NCBI GenBank assembly: GCA_963761475.1
Contig: CAVXGT010000013.1
Span: forward strand, 186,001 to 250,000
DNA: 64,000 bases
Direction: 5' to 3'
Source of the DNA: Ga0077555 sp963761475
GTDB lineage: Bacteria > Pseudomonadota > Alphaproteobacteria > Rhizobiales > Hyphomicrobiaceae
Shown in pieces: positions 16,916-26,519 of the stretch. Within the stretch, counting starts at the first letter, position 1. Every line of letters starts with the position of its first letter. The notes below the pieces were generated by a model that was given only the letters and a program-made list of their open reading frames with translations, was not told the DNA's origin and ran no database searches. The position numbers and the translations under genes were made by a program.

Positions 16916-17623
16916 TTACCTTTCCCGTGTAATGGTTTCGACGCCCCCGGGCCCGGCGAGATAGGCCGTATCAGCCAAACCCAGGAAGAGCCCGGTCTCG
17001 ACCACGCCGGGAATGGATTGGAGTTCTCTGTCTAGCTTCGATGCGTCTGCAATGCACCCGAAGACGCAATCGTAGATGACATTACCGTTGTCGGTGAAGA
17101 ACACTTGACCGTCCGGCTGCGTCCTCAACCGCAACTCGCCCTCGCATCCAGCACGGCGGGCAGCGGCCAGCATTTTTCCTCGGGTGGCCGGATGGCCAAA
17201 CGGCACGACCTCGACCGGCAAAGGAAATGCGCCGAGGGTTGCCACCCGTTTCGAGCTGTCGGCAATAATGACGAGGCGACGCGACGACGCCGCCACAATC
17301 TTCTCGCGCAGCAAGGCGCCGCCACCGCCCTTGACGAGTTGCAGAAACCGATCGAGTTCGTCGGCGCCATCGACTGTCAAATCCAGCTCGGGAGTCTCGT
17401 CGAGCGTCGTCAGCGGGATGGCCAACCGCTCAGCCTGGGCGCGGGTTGCCTCAGAGGTTGGCACGCAGACGACGCGCAGCCCTTCCTTGACGCGGGCGCC
17501 AACGATGTCGACGAAGTGCTTGGCGGTCGATCCCGTGCCGAGGCCGAGCCGCATGCCATCTTCGATCAGGGCTGCTGCCGCAGCGGCTGCCTGGCGCTTT
17601 TGCTCGTCAGCGTCAGCCGACAC
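16916..17623 (-). CDS. rpiA: ribose-5-phosphate isomerase A
   Basis: RpiA interconverts ribose 5-phosphate and ribulose 5-phosphate in the pentose phosphate pathway. The 235-residue product has the phosphate-binding GLGTGSTAKHF, the catalytic segment 'LTVDGADELD', 'LVKGGGGALLREKIVA' and 'TDNGNVIYDC'. The start codon is GTG at 17623. The gene follows gabD with almost no gap (gabD stop at 17625) and precedes the DUF2059 gene by four bases, so all three are probably one operon. Confidence 0.95.
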   Translation of the reverse strand: MSADADEQKRQAAAAAAALIEDGMRLGLGTGSTAKHFVDIVGARVKEGLRVVCVPTSEATRAQAERLAIPLTTLDETPELDLTVDGADELDRFLQLVKGGGGALLREKIVAASSRRLVIIADSSKRVATLGAFPLPVEVVPFGHPATRGKMLAAARRAGCEGELRLRTQPDGQVFFTDNGNVIYDCVFGCIADASKLDRELQSIPGVVETGLFLGLADTAYLAGPGGVETITRER

Positions 17624-17624
17624 C

Positions 17625-19067
17625 TCAGATGCCGCCCATCAGCATGTACTTCAGCTCGACGAACCCATCGATGCCATGGCTCGAGCCCTCGCGACCAAGG
17701 CCCGATTCCTTGACGCCGCCGAAGGGCGCCAGCTCGGTCGAGATGATGCCCTCGTTGATTCCGACCATGCCGTATTCGAGGCCTTCGGCGACACGCCAGA
17801 CGCGACCGATGTCACGGGCATAGAAGTAGCAGGCGAGGCCGAATTCGGTGTCGTTGGCCATGGCAATGCCCTCGGCTTCGGTCTTGAACTTGAAGACGGG
17901 CGCGACGGGACCGAAGGTCTCCTCTCTGGCGCACTTCATGTCGGACGTGACATTGGCCAGGACAGTCGGCTCGAAAAAGGTGCCGCCCAGCGCGTGGCGC
18001 TTGCCGCCGGTGACGATCCTTGCTCCCTTCGACACGGCGTCCTCGATGTGTTCCTCGACCTTTTCGATGGCTGCCGGATTGATGAGCGGGCCCTGGGCGA
18101 CACCGGCCTCGACGCCATTGCCCACCTTCATGGCCTCGGCCGCCTTGGCCAGCTTGGCAACGAACTCGTCGTAGACGCCTTCCTGGACCAGCATGCGATT
18201 GGCGCAGACGCAGGTCTGGCCGGCATTGCGATACTTGGACGCCATCGCGCCCTCGATCGCCTTGTCGATGTCGGCATCGTCGAAGACCAGGAAGGGCGCG
18301 TTGCCGCCGAGTTCGAGCTCGACCTTCTTGATGGTCGAGGCGGACTGCGCCATCAGGATCTTGCCGATCTCGGTGGAGCCGGTGAACGTAATGCCTCGCA
18401 CTTTCGGGCTGGTGGTGAGCTCCTCGCCGATTTCGGCGGACTTGCCGGTGATGACATTGAAGACGCCAGCGGGGATGCCGGCCTGGCGCGCCAACTCGGC
18501 CAAGGCCAGTGCGGTAAGCGGCGTCTCGGTCGCGGGCTTGACGACGACCGTGCAACCGGCGGCCAATGCCGGAGAGACCTTTCGCGTGATCATGGCGTGG
18601 GGGAAATTCCACGGCGTGATGGCGCCGATGACGCCCAGGGGCTGCTTGATGACGATGATGCGGCTGCCCTGCTTGAAGGTCGGGATGGTCTCGCCGTAGA
18701 TGCGCTTGGCTTCCTCGGCATAGAACTCCGTGAACGAGGCGCCGTAGATGATCTCACCGCGCGCCTCGGACAGCGGCTTGCCCTGCTCGGAGGTGAGCAG
18801 CAGCGCAAGTTCGTCGGCGTGCTCGATCTGCAGGTCGAACCATTTGCGCAGGATGACCGAGCGCTCCTTGGCGAGCATCCGGCTCCAGGGACCGAACGCC
18901 TTCTCGGCAGCGTCGATCGCCTGCTTCGCCTCGGCCTTGCCCAACCGCGGCACCTTGGCGATCTCCTCGCCGGTGGCGGGATTGGTGACGGGGATTTCGG
19001 GCGTGCCCACCCATTTTCCATCGATGAAGCACTGGGTCTTCAGCAGTGTGACGACCTTCTTGTCCAT
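17625..19067 (-). CDS. gabD: NAD(P)-dependent succinate-semialdehyde dehydrogenase
   Basis: GabD oxidises succinate semialdehyde to succinate, closing the 4-aminobutyrate shunt. The 480-residue aldehyde dehydrogenase has the cofactor motif FTGSTEIGK (228-236), catalytic Glu252 in VELELGG and the nucleophile Cys286 in GQTCVCANR; the adjacent second cysteine (CVC) is typical of GabD-type enzymes. The C-terminal 'GVKESGLGREGSSHGIDGFVELKY' matches the subfamily. No GABA aminotransferase gene is nearby. It leads a probable operon with rpiA and the DUF2059 gene. Confidence 0.93.
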   Translation of the reverse strand: MDKKVVTLLKTQCFIDGKWVGTPEIPVTNPATGEEIAKVPRLGKAEAKQAIDAAEKAFGPWSRMLAKERSVILRKWFDLQIEHADELALLLTSEQGKPLSEARGEIIYGASFTEFYAEEAKRIYGETIPTFKQGSRIIVIKQPLGVIGAITPWNFPHAMITRKVSPALAAGCTVVVKPATETPLTALALAELARQAGIPAGVFNVITGKSAEIGEELTTSPKVRGITFTGSTEIGKILMAQSASTIKKVELELGGNAPFLVFDDADIDKAIEGAMASKYRNAGQTCVCANRMLVQEGVYDEFVAKLAKAAEAMKVGNGVEAGVAQGPLINPAAIEKVEEHIEDAVSKGARIVTGGKRHALGGTFFEPTVLANVTSDMKCAREETFGPVAPVFKFKTEAEGIAMANDTEFGLACYFYARDIGRVWRVAEGLEYGMVGINEGIISTELAPFGGVKESGLGREGSSHGIDGFVELKYMLMGGI

Positions 19068-19208
19068 GGGGGCTCTCCGCTACTGTGGGCCAGGTGGGGC
19101 GATCGATCGATTGCCGAGCCTGCTCTTCTGGCACCTAGAAGTACGGCCCGCAGCCTTCAGTGGCAAGGCGGGAGCACGCGACATTGCGGCAGGCTCGGCG
19201 GGTCCAGG

Positions 19209-19550
19209 TTAGCGTCCGGCGGGTTTGCCGGTCTGGGATAGCGCCGCCAAGATCGCCTCCCGCACCTCGCTCGGTTGTCTCTCTACTGCCTCGGTCAACG
19301 CCCGCAACTCGCGGCGCACCCCGTAGAGCTGGTCGAGCAGCCCCAACACGACGGGCACCGCCTCTTCGTCGAGCCCCATATCATCGACGAGATCACAAAT
19401 GAGCTCGCAACGCGCGGCGTCCATAGCGACAAACTGCCGGCCGGCGCCGCTGTCGAGCGGGCGGAGCCAGCCAAGCCCTATCCAGCGATCAATACGGACG
19501 GTGCTCACGCGCGAGACGCGCGCCAAGAGATCACTTTCGGTCATAATCAT
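19209..19550 (-). CDS. cbpM: chaperone modulator CbpM
   Basis: A 113-residue MerR-like helical protein of the CbpM type, which binds the J-domain of CbpA and inhibits its co-chaperone activity. The N-terminal wHTH-like part ('LARVSRVSTVRIDRWIGLGWLRP') and the following helices with 'DEEAVPVVLGLLDQLYGVRRELRAL' match the family. The ATG overlaps the cbpA stop codon (ATGA at 19550-19547), so the two are translationally coupled as a dedicated pair. Two short codons later another ATG (19544) is possible. Confidence 0.9.
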   Translation of the reverse strand: MIMTESDLLARVSRVSTVRIDRWIGLGWLRPLDSGAGRQFVAMDAARCELICDLVDDMGLDEEAVPVVLGLLDQLYGVRRELRALTEAVERQPSEVREAILAALSQTGKPAGR

Positions 19551-20464
19551 GACTTGAACTCCGTGCCGCTCCTGGGATTGTAGGCGTGGTCCTGTTGCCA
19601 GCGCTCGAAGAACGCCTGGAGATCATCGTCGATCGCCTCTGGCATCACGATTCTTGCCCGGACGAGTAAATCGCCCGAGGTGTCCCCGCGTTTGATACCC
19701 CTCCCCCGCAGCCGCAGCACCTGCCCGTTCTGGACGCCTTTTGGCAGCCGCATGCGCACCGAGCCGGCGAGTGTCGGTACGTCAAGCTGGGCGCCGAGGA
19801 TCGCCTCGTGCAAGGCGACTGGCACTTCTAGGGAGATATCGTTGCCGTCGCGAGTGAAGAGGGGATGGGACCGGATCGCGATCAGGATCAGGGCATCGCC
19901 TGGCTTGCCTTTACCCCGCCCGGGAGAGCCCTTGCCGCGCAGGCGCAAAACCTGGCCTGCCTCGACGCCGGCGGGGATCTTAATGTCGAGCACGACACCG
20001 TCGGGCATGGTGACGCGCCGCGTCGCGCCGTTGGCGGCATCAAGGAAGTCGACGTCCATGTTATAGACGACGTCGGTACCGGGCCAATCAACGGGTTCGG
20101 CCTGCTGGCGACGACGCATGGCTTCTGCGAACACATGGCTGAAGTCTGCGAAGTCATCGTAGCCGGCTGACGAGTGATAGGCGTGATCGCTGCCAGTATC
20201 GGCGTGACGCCGGTAGAATTCCTCGCGCTGGCGTTCCTGACCCTGGGAGTCGATCTCGCCGCTGTCGTAGCGCGCGCGCTTGGCTGCATCCTTGAGAATA
20301 TCGTAGGCACCCGTAATGGCCTTGAAGCGTTCCTCGGCCTCCTTGTTGCCCGGGTTGAGGTCTGGGTGCAGTTCTTTGGCGAGTTTACGATAGGCGCGCT
20401 GGATCTCCGGGTCGCTAGCCTCCGGCTTGACACCCAAGAGATCGTAGAGCTTGCGATCGGCCAT
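19547..20464 (-). CDS. cbpA: DnaJ-family co-chaperone CbpA
   Basis: CbpA is a DnaJ paralogue that stimulates DnaK. The 305-residue product has an N-terminal J domain (residues 4-68) with the HPD motif in KELHPDLNPGN, no zinc-finger domain, and two DnaJ C-terminal substrate-binding domains from about residue 125 ('RRVTMPDGVVLDIKIPAGVEAG' start). The open frame extends 58 codons upstream, but MADRKLYDLLG at 20464 is the conserved start, preceded by GGTGG. Its activity is probably restrained by the coupled CbpM. Confidence 0.93.
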   Translation of the reverse strand: MADRKLYDLLGVKPEASDPEIQRAYRKLAKELHPDLNPGNKEAEERFKAITGAYDILKDAAKRARYDSGEIDSQGQERQREEFYRRHADTGSDHAYHSSAGYDDFADFSHVFAEAMRRRQQAEPVDWPGTDVVYNMDVDFLDAANGATRRVTMPDGVVLDIKIPAGVEAGQVLRLRGKGSPGRGKGKPGDALILIAIRSHPLFTRDGNDISLEVPVALHEAILGAQLDVPTLAGSVRMRLPKGVQNGQVLRLRGRGIKRGDTSGDLLVRARIVMPEAIDDDLQAFFERWQQDHAYNPRSGTEFKS

Positions 20465-20673
20465 TTGCCATCCACCCTGCGCATTTCGCCGCGAACCAAG
20501 GCTGTGCCACGGGCGTTCGCGGTGTCTTGTTACCACCCGCTCCATTCCGGCGCTTTGCTTCGCCTGAGCACCAAGGTTCAATTTTCGCGCATGCCTGCCG
20601 TCGCCGCAAGCTTGCCCTTGGGGGGGAAATGCGCACATGGTGGACGTAATCCTACGAATTCTGCAGGTGCCCC

Positions 20674-21357
20674 TTGTTCAAAGATCTCACGGTCGTTTTC
20701 GATCTCGACGGAACTCTCGTGGAGACAGCGCCGGACCTGATCCGCTCGACCAACCATGTCCTGGGGCTCGCTGGGCTCGGCCCGGTCGAGCCGGCCCTCA
20801 TACGGCCGTCGATCAGCTTCGGTGGGCGGGCCATGATCCAGAAGGGCTTCGACATCCATGGCGCCGTCCTCGAGGCGGAGACGCTCGACGGCCTGTTCGA
20901 GACGTTCCTGGCGCACTACGCGGCCAACATTTCCGAGGAAAGCCATGCGTTCCCCGGACTGGAACAGGCTCTGGATACGTTGACTGCGCGGGGGGCACGT
21001 CTGGCGGTGTGCACCAATAAGCGGGAGTACCACTCGCGCCGCCTGTTGGAGGGCCTGGGATTGGCGCACCGCTTCGCGGCCATTGCAGGGCGAGATACGT
21101 TTGCGGTCCACAAGCCCCACCCCGACCATTTGACTGGTGTCATCGCGATGGCCGGTGGGGATCCCGCCAACGCGGTCATGATCGGTGACAGCGACACCGA
21201 CATCAAGACAGCGCGCGCAGCAGGGCTACCAGTGATCGCCGTGCCCTTCGGCTATACCGACGTCCCCGTCCAGCAGCTTGGTCCCGATGCGGTCATCGAC
21301 CACTACGATGCTTTGATCGAAACACTCCTGCGAGTACGGCCGGGCGCGACCAAATGA
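20674..21357 (+). CDS. gph: phosphoglycolate phosphatase (HAD superfamily)
   Basis: Gph hydrolyses 2-phosphoglycolate, produced by DNA repair or Rubisco oxygenation. The 227-residue HAD-family protein has motif I DLDGT (10-14) with the nucleophile Asp10, motif II in 'VCTNKRE', the conserved Lys before 'PHPDHL', and motif IV 'MIGDSDTDI'. The start appears to be TTG at 20674, with AGGTG five bases upstream, since no ATG precedes the conserved N-terminus. Related HAD phosphatases with other sugar-phosphate substrates look similar. Confidence 0.9.
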   Translation: MFKDLTVVFDLDGTLVETAPDLIRSTNHVLGLAGLGPVEPALIRPSISFGGRAMIQKGFDIHGAVLEAETLDGLFETFLAHYAANISEESHAFPGLEQALDTLTARGARLAVCTNKREYHSRRLLEGLGLAHRFAAIAGRDTFAVHKPHPDHLTGVIAMAGGDPANAVMIGDSDTDIKTARAAGLPVIAVPFGYTDVPVQQLGPDAVIDHYDALIETLLRVRPGATK

Positions 21358-21510
21358 CATAGCTCCGACCGCAGACATGAACATCGCCTTCAGTTTGCCG
21401 TCCCCATTGGGTCACAATCGAACCGCATATCGATGACATCGGACGCCATGGTTAATGCCTCGGACAGGCCAACCGGCGAGCCGATCATAGGCCACACAAG
21501 GATTTCGCAG

Positions 21511-21903
21511 ATGATCAAGCATCTCGCCGCCGCCGCCGTCCTCGCCTTCGCCCTCGGCGCGCCTGCGTTCGCCCAGGCACCGGCCGGCACGCCCGCACCC
21601 GCAGAAACACCTGCCGCAGCGCCCGCCCCTGCCGCCGAGCCGGCGGCACCTCAGGCGCAGCCCGCTACCCCGGCGCCGGCCGCATCTGCCGCCAGCACCG
21701 ACACCATACCGACCACCGCGGATGCGTGCATCGATGCAGCAGCCAACCTCGGGCAGACGGCGGAAGGCAAGACGTTCTCCGACGCAACGGTCGACAAGCT
21801 CGATCAGCTGTTCTCGAAGATGGAGACGTTGTGCGACGGCAAGCAGTTTTCCGAGGCGATGGCTGTCGCCAAGGACATCAAGTCCACGATGGACGGGAAC
21901 TGA
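21511..21903 (+). CDS. small secreted Ala/Pro-rich protein
   Basis: A 130-residue precursor of unknown function. It has a clear signal peptide (residues 1-22, cleavage at AFAQA), a low-complexity Ala/Pro linker of about 45 residues, and a compact helical C-terminal part with two cysteines ('DACIDAAANLG' and 'METLCDGKQF') that could form a disulfide. AAGGA lies eight bases before the ATG at 21511. A strong terminator follows, so it is probably a single-gene transcript. Confidence 0.75.
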   Translation: MIKHLAAAAVLAFALGAPAFAQAPAGTPAPAETPAAAPAPAAEPAAPQAQPATPAPAASAASTDTIPTTADACIDAAANLGQTAEGKTFSDATVDKLDQLFSKMETLCDGKQFSEAMAVAKDIKSTMDGN

Positions 21904-21932
21904 TCGGGTTCAAGCACAGACCGAACAAGCAG

Positions 21933-21965
21933 AGCGGCCTCGGAGGTATCCGGGGCCGTTCTTTT
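21933..21965 (+). terminator. intrinsic terminator
   Basis: AGCGGCCTCGG (21933-21943) and CCGGGGCCGTT (21950-21960) form an eleven-base stem with two G-U pairs and a six-base loop, followed by CTTTT. It lies 30 bases after the small secreted protein gene ending at 21903. Confidence 0.8.
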
Positions 21966-22066
21966 ATTGCTGGAGGCGATAAGGGCAGTGAAGGCCACGG
22001 GCCTCAGGCCCCTGGATCCTGGGTGTTCAAGTGATGCCGGCCGAACGGGGGTGAGGCCTCTCGCCT

Positions 22067-22870
22067 TCACGTCGCCATCGCGTCATTGACGCCATCGATC
22101 CAGGCCTTGGCTCCTGCGTGAAGCAAGGCGATATCCGTCTGGGTGGAGAGGAAGCGGATGCCGCGCTTGATCCAGTAGGCCTGCTTGGCGGTGTCGCGGA
22201 TGCCACCGCAGCCTGCAAAATTACCGGCCGCCTTGCATGCCGCAATAGCCCGATCCAGCGCCGCGCCGACAGCGGGGTCGTCGAGTTGGCCGGCCTTGCC
22301 CAGATCCGCCATCAGGTCGTTGGTGCCGATGTGGACAACGTCAACGCCCGGAACCTTGGCGATGGCCTCGATGTTGTCGAGCCCCCTCGCCGTTTCCACC
22401 ATGATGACGACCACGGTCGAGGCGTTGATCTCGGGGACAGCCGTCGAGGCCGGAACGGCGCGTCCGTCGAACTGGGGAAAATTGGCGCCGACCGAGCGCT
22501 TGCCGATCGGCGGGTACCGACAGATAGCAACGGCCCGGGCCGCCTCCTCCGGCGTATTGATGTCGGGAAAAATGATGCCGGAGACGCCGTTGTCTAGCAG
22601 CACGGGCGTTTCCGGATCGTTCAATGACTTCACACGGGCGAGTGGCGCAACGCCGATCTCCAGCGCTGCGTTGGCAAGGTTGCAGACCGTCTCGGCATTG
22701 AAGACGCCGTGCTGGCCGTCAATGAACAAGAACTGATGGCCACTGGCACGGGCAATGCGGGCGATATCGATCGAGCGGACCGTGCGGACCGAGAGACCAA
22801 AGGCGGGTTTGCCGGCCCGCATGGCCTCGAGGACGGGGTTGGTGAGTTTGGTTGGGGATGGCTGCGACAC
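22067..22870 (-). CDS. HpcH/HpaI-family aldolase
   Basis: A 267-residue class II aldolase of the HpcH/HpaI family, which cleaves 2-keto-3-deoxy acids to pyruvate and an aldehyde using a divalent metal. Visible family features are 'FLFIDGQHGVF', 'PLARVKSLNDPE' (catalytic Arg), 'GISGIIFPDI'-like 'VSGIIFPDINTPEEA', 'VIMVETARGLDNIEAI' (metal Glu) and 'HIGTNDLMADLG' (metal Asp). The start is GTG at 22870 with GGAGG six bases before it; the more upstream ATG at 22915 is less likely. The substrate is unknown. Confidence 0.88.
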   Translation of the reverse strand: MSQPSPTKLTNPVLEAMRAGKPAFGLSVRTVRSIDIARIARASGHQFLFIDGQHGVFNAETVCNLANAALEIGVAPLARVKSLNDPETPVLLDNGVSGIIFPDINTPEEAARAVAICRYPPIGKRSVGANFPQFDGRAVPASTAVPEINASTVVVIMVETARGLDNIEAIAKVPGVDVVHIGTNDLMADLGKAGQLDDPAVGAALDRAIAACKAAGNFAGCGGIRDTAKQAYWIKRGIRFLSTQTDIALLHAGAKAWIDGVNDAMAT

Positions 22871-22958
22871 TGGGGGCCTCCATGGGCTGCAACTGGCCGC
22901 CAAGGTTAGGCACACTCAATGCTTCAGCGAAAGCTCTCCCGGCGGGCGGCCCCTCGCC

Positions 22959-23177
22959 TCAGGCAAACCACAGCGCTTTGGCCAAGAGAACGAGGCCAGC
23001 CACGATCACCAACGGGCCGCCAATGCGGAAATTGCCGGCATAGCGTTTCCTCCAGGCCTCCGCCTTCTTGGGGTTGAGGCCAGCGGGAATAAGGCCGAAA
23101 CCCATCAGGGTCGAGACGGCGCCGACGCCGAGCACGACGAGCGCTTGGACAACGGGCGGCACTTGGGCTGCGAGCAT
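22959..23177 (-). CDS. small membrane protein
   Basis: A 72-residue hydrophobic protein of unknown function with two transmembrane segments (about residues 9-30 and 53-71) joined by a basic loop 'NPKKAEAWRKRYAGNFR'. GGAGG precedes the ATG at 23177, which is better than the upstream frame opening. It lies between the VOC-family and aldolase genes on the same strand and may share their transcript. Confidence 0.72.
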   Translation of the reverse strand: MLAAQVPPVVQALVVLGVGAVSTLMGFGLIPAGLNPKKAEAWRKRYAGNFRIGGPLVIVAGLVLLAKALWFA

Positions 23178-23265
23178 GATGATCCTCCCTCGTTTCGTGT
23201 GCCGGCCATACCGCGACTCGGCGGTGTGGCCAATCACAAGACCAGGTCGGCCGCCAGAGTTCCGG

Positions 23266-23652
23266 TCAGGCGCCTACGTGGAAGGCGCAGAGCTTGTTGC
23301 CATCGAGGTCGCGGAAGTATGCGCCGTAGAAGGCTTGTGGGCCGTCCGGCCCGCGAACACCGGGTTTTCCTTCGCAAGCCCCGCCCAGCGCCATCGCCTT
23401 GGCGTGCAGCGCATCGACGTTGGCTCGCGAGCCTGCCGCAAAGGCCACCATCGTGCCGTTACCCACCGTTGCGGCCTTGCCGTCGAACGGCTTCATCACG
23501 CACACGCACGGCTGCTTCATGCTGGTTCCGAAGATCGTGGCGCCGGACTCGAAGCGGTGCAACTCCTTGGCGGCGACCGTACCCAGCAGGCTCGCATAGA
23601 AGGCGCGGGACTTGTCGAGGTCGTTAGTGCCGACGGTGACGTAGCCGATCAT
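23266..23652 (-). CDS. VOC-family (glyoxalase-like) protein
   Basis: A 128-residue vicinal-oxygen-chelate fold protein, beginning 'MIGYVTVGTNDLDKSRAFY' and ending 'YGAYFRDLDGNKLCAFHVG', the two halves of a paired beta-alpha-beta-beta-beta module. The family contains glyoxalases, dioxygenases and antibiotic-resistance proteins; the role here is not clear. AAGGAG is well placed before the ATG. It lies 50 bases after the formate dehydrogenase alpha gene on the same strand. Confidence 0.85.
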   Translation of the reverse strand: MIGYVTVGTNDLDKSRAFYASLLGTVAAKELHRFESGATIFGTSMKQPCVCVMKPFDGKAATVGNGTMVAFAAGSRANVDALHAKAMALGGACEGKPGVRGPDGPQAFYGAYFRDLDGNKLCAFHVGA

Positions 23653-23702
23653 GAACCTGCTCCTTGTTGTGGCACTGCGTGCGGACTTCCCGGAGGGAGC
23701 CG

Positions 23703-26480
23703 CTATTCCGCCGCCTCCGCCGTTGCCTTCTCCACCCGGGCTGCGGAGAACTTGAACTCCGGAATCTTTCCGAATGGGTCAAGTTGCGGGTTGGTCAGCA
23801 TGTTGGCCGGTGCCTCGGCGAACGCAAATGGGATGAACAGCATGCCTTCGGCCACATCCCGGTCGGCACGGACCTTCAAGGTGATAGCCCCGCGCCGTGT
23901 CGTCACTGTGACGTGTTCGCCGGGGGTAATGCCACGCTGTTCGAGTTCGCGCGGGTTCATGGCCACGATGGCTTCGGGCTCGAGCAGATCCAGCATCGAG
24001 GCGCGACGGGTCATCGAGCCCGTGTGCCAATGCTCGAGCATGCGGCCGGTCGTCAACACCATGGGATAGTCGGCGTCGGGCAACTCGTCGGGCGGGCGCA
24101 ACTCGGTCGGCACGATCTTGGCGCGGCCACTGGTGGTCGGGAAGGACTGGGCAAAGATGATCTCGTTGCCGGGCTGGTCGGGGGCGTCGCAGGGGTAGGT
24201 GACGGCGTCCTCGGCCAGCAGGCGTTGCCAGGTGATGTTCTTGAGAGATGGCATGACCTCTCCCATCTCGGCGAACACCTCGCCCACGTCGGCGTAGTTC
24301 CACGACAAACCGACCCGCTGGGCAAGGTCCTGGATGATGGCCCAGTCATGGCGGGCCTCCCCCGGCGGCGGAATGACCTGGCGGCCGATCTGCACCTGGC
24401 GGTTGGTGTTGGTGAAGGTGCCCCACTTCTCGGCATGCGCGGAGGCCGGCAGCACCACGTCGGCATGCCAGGCCGTCTCGGTCAAGAAAATGTCCTGCAC
24501 GACCAGATGCTCGAGGTGGGCCAGTGCCTCGCGGGCGTGCTGCACGTCGGGATCCGACATGGCGGGGTTCTCGCCCAGGATGTACATGGCGCGGATTTCG
24601 TCGGCATGGATCGCGTGCATGATCTCGACCACGGTGAGGCCGCGCTTGGGATCGAGCTTGGTGCCCCAGAAGGCCTCGTACTCCGAACGGATGTCGTCGT
24701 TCTCGACGCTACGGTAATCGGGAAAGACCATCGGGATGAGGCCGGCGTCAGAGGCGCCCTGGACGTTGTTCTGCCCACGCAAAGGATGCAAGCCGGTGCC
24801 TGGGCGGCCGGTCTGGCCGGTGGTCAACGCCAGGGCGATCAGACAGCGGGCGTTGTCGGTGCCATGAGTGTGCTGGGATATCCCCATGCCCCAGAAGATG
24901 ATCGAGCGCTCGGAGCGGGCATAGAGGCGGGCCACCTCGCGGATAGTGGCGGCGGAGATGCCGCAGATCTCCTGCATGGCCTCCGGCGCGAACGCCTTGA
25001 TCGAGGCTTTGAGCTGGTCATAGCCCTCGGTCATCGCCTGGATGTACTGCTGGTCGACGAGGCCTTCCTCGATGATGGTGTGCAGCATGGCATTCAGAAG
25101 CGCCACGTCGCGACCGGGCTTGAATTGAAGGACATGGCTCGCATAGCGGGCAATACCCTGGTTCTGGCCGCGCGGGTCCATGACGATCAGCTTGGCGCCA
25201 CGGCGCGCGGCATTCTTGAGGAAAGTGGCGGCGACCGGGTGGTTCTCGGCCGGCCTTGCACCGATGACGATGATGCAATCCGAGTCTTTGGCCGCTGTGA
25301 ACGGTGCGGTGACCGCGCCGGAATTCAGCCCCTCCATCAGGGCCGCCACAGACGACGCGTGGCAGAGCCTGGTGCAGTGGTCGACGTTGTTGGTGGCAAA
25401 GCCCTGCCGGATCAGCTTCTGAAAAAGGTAGGCCTCCTCGTTCGAGCCCTTGGCCGAGCCAAAGCCTGCGATACCCTTGGGGCCCTGCTTAGCGTGCACG
25501 GCCTTCAGGCCTTGAGCGGCCTTCTCCAGCGCCTCATCCCACGTTGCCTCGCGGAACACGCTTTGCCATTCGCCGCGGGCCAACTGCATGTTGGCGTCCT
25601 TCGGCGCGTCGTCGCGTCGGATCAGCGGCTTTGTCAGCCGGTCGGGGTGGTGGATGTAGTCGAAGCCGAAACGGCCTTTTACGCAGAGGCGGTTCTCGTT
25701 GGCGGGTCCGTCCCGGCCATCCACGTGAGTGATGCGGCCGCCCTTGACGTGGACGGTGGTCTGGCAGCCAACGCCGCAATAGGGACAGAGCGTATCGACA
25801 CTTTTCTCCTCGAAGACGACCCGCTTCTGGCTGGCCTTGTCCAGCAGGCTCGCCTCCATCAAGGCGCCGGTGGGACAGACCTGAACACACTCGCCACAGG
25901 CCACACAGGTGGAGTTGCCCATACCGGCGTCGAAATCAAACACCGGCCTCGCGCCGTGGCCCCGGTAGGCCATGGCGATGACGTCGTTGGCCTGGACCTC
26001 GCGGCAGGCCCGCACACACAAGCCGCAGTTGATGCAGGCGTCGGCGTTGAACGAGATTGCGGCGTGGGTGGTATCGGCAGCGGGTTTCTCGGCTCGGGGA
26101 TACCGGGCTTTTTCTGCAATTCCCATTTCGTCGATCCAGGCCCACAGCTTTGAACTGGGATCGTGGGAGTCAGCACGCGCTGGCTGGTCGGCCACCAACA
26201 GCTCGAGCACCATCTCCTGGGATTTGCGGGCGCGCTCGGTGGCCGAGCTGACTTTCATGCCAGAGGCCGCCTTGCGCTGGCAGGAGGCGGCGAGCACGCG
26301 CTCGCCCTCGATCTCGACGACGCAGGCGCGGCAGTTGCCGTCGGCGCGGTAGCCCTTGGCGTCGTGCCAGCACAGGTGGGGGATGGTCGTGCCGGCACGC
26401 TTGGCGGCCTGCCAGATCGTCTCGCCCTCGGTCGCTTCGACCTCCCGGCCATCGAGGGTGAAGGTGATCGTCGTCGTCAT
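23703..26480 (-). CDS. NAD-dependent formate dehydrogenase, alpha (Mo/W catalytic) subunit
   Basis: Catalytic subunit of a soluble NAD-dependent formate dehydrogenase, oxidising formate to CO2 at a Mo- or W-bis-MGD centre. The 925-residue product has an N-terminal NuoG-like [2Fe-2S] domain (Cys37, 50, 53, 67), two [4Fe-4S] sets (Cys149/152/155/159 and 192/195/198/202), the FdhF-type cluster (Cys232/235/239/266) and the metal ligand Cys373 followed by His374 in TRLCHASS; the residue is Cys, not selenocysteine. A molydopterin-dinucleotide-binding domain ends the protein. The partner beta subunit is encoded upstream at 26925-28646. No accessory fdhD or fds delta gene is in the window. Confidence 0.95.
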   Translation of the reverse strand: MTTTITFTLDGREVEATEGETIWQAAKRAGTTIPHLCWHDAKGYRADGNCRACVVEIEGERVLAASCQRKAASGMKVSSATERARKSQEMVLELLVADQPARADSHDPSSKLWAWIDEMGIAEKARYPRAEKPAADTTHAAISFNADACINCGLCVRACREVQANDVIAMAYRGHGARPVFDFDAGMGNSTCVACGECVQVCPTGALMEASLLDKASQKRVVFEEKSVDTLCPYCGVGCQTTVHVKGGRITHVDGRDGPANENRLCVKGRFGFDYIHHPDRLTKPLIRRDDAPKDANMQLARGEWQSVFREATWDEALEKAAQGLKAVHAKQGPKGIAGFGSAKGSNEEAYLFQKLIRQGFATNNVDHCTRLCHASSVAALMEGLNSGAVTAPFTAAKDSDCIIVIGARPAENHPVAATFLKNAARRGAKLIVMDPRGQNQGIARYASHVLQFKPGRDVALLNAMLHTIIEEGLVDQQYIQAMTEGYDQLKASIKAFAPEAMQEICGISAATIREVARLYARSERSIIFWGMGISQHTHGTDNARCLIALALTTGQTGRPGTGLHPLRGQNNVQGASDAGLIPMVFPDYRSVENDDIRSEYEAFWGTKLDPKRGLTVVEIMHAIHADEIRAMYILGENPAMSDPDVQHAREALAHLEHLVVQDIFLTETAWHADVVLPASAHAEKWGTFTNTNRQVQIGRQVIPPPGEARHDWAIIQDLAQRVGLSWNYADVGEVFAEMGEVMPSLKNITWQRLLAEDAVTYPCDAPDQPGNEIIFAQSFPTTSGRAKIVPTELRPPDELPDADYPMVLTTGRMLEHWHTGSMTRRASMLDLLEPEAIVAMNPRELEQRGITPGEHVTVTTRRGAITLKVRADRDVAEGMLFIPFAFAEAPANMLTNPQLDPFGKIPEFKFSAARVEKATAEAAE

Positions 26481-26519
26481 CCCGTTTATTTCCCTTGCTT
26501 GCGGGCTTGCAGCTGGCGC

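Noticed and set aside
23664..26153. Plus-strand open frame of about 830 codons
   Set aside because: It is exactly antisense to the formate dehydrogenase alpha gene, whose cluster motifs are unmistakable.
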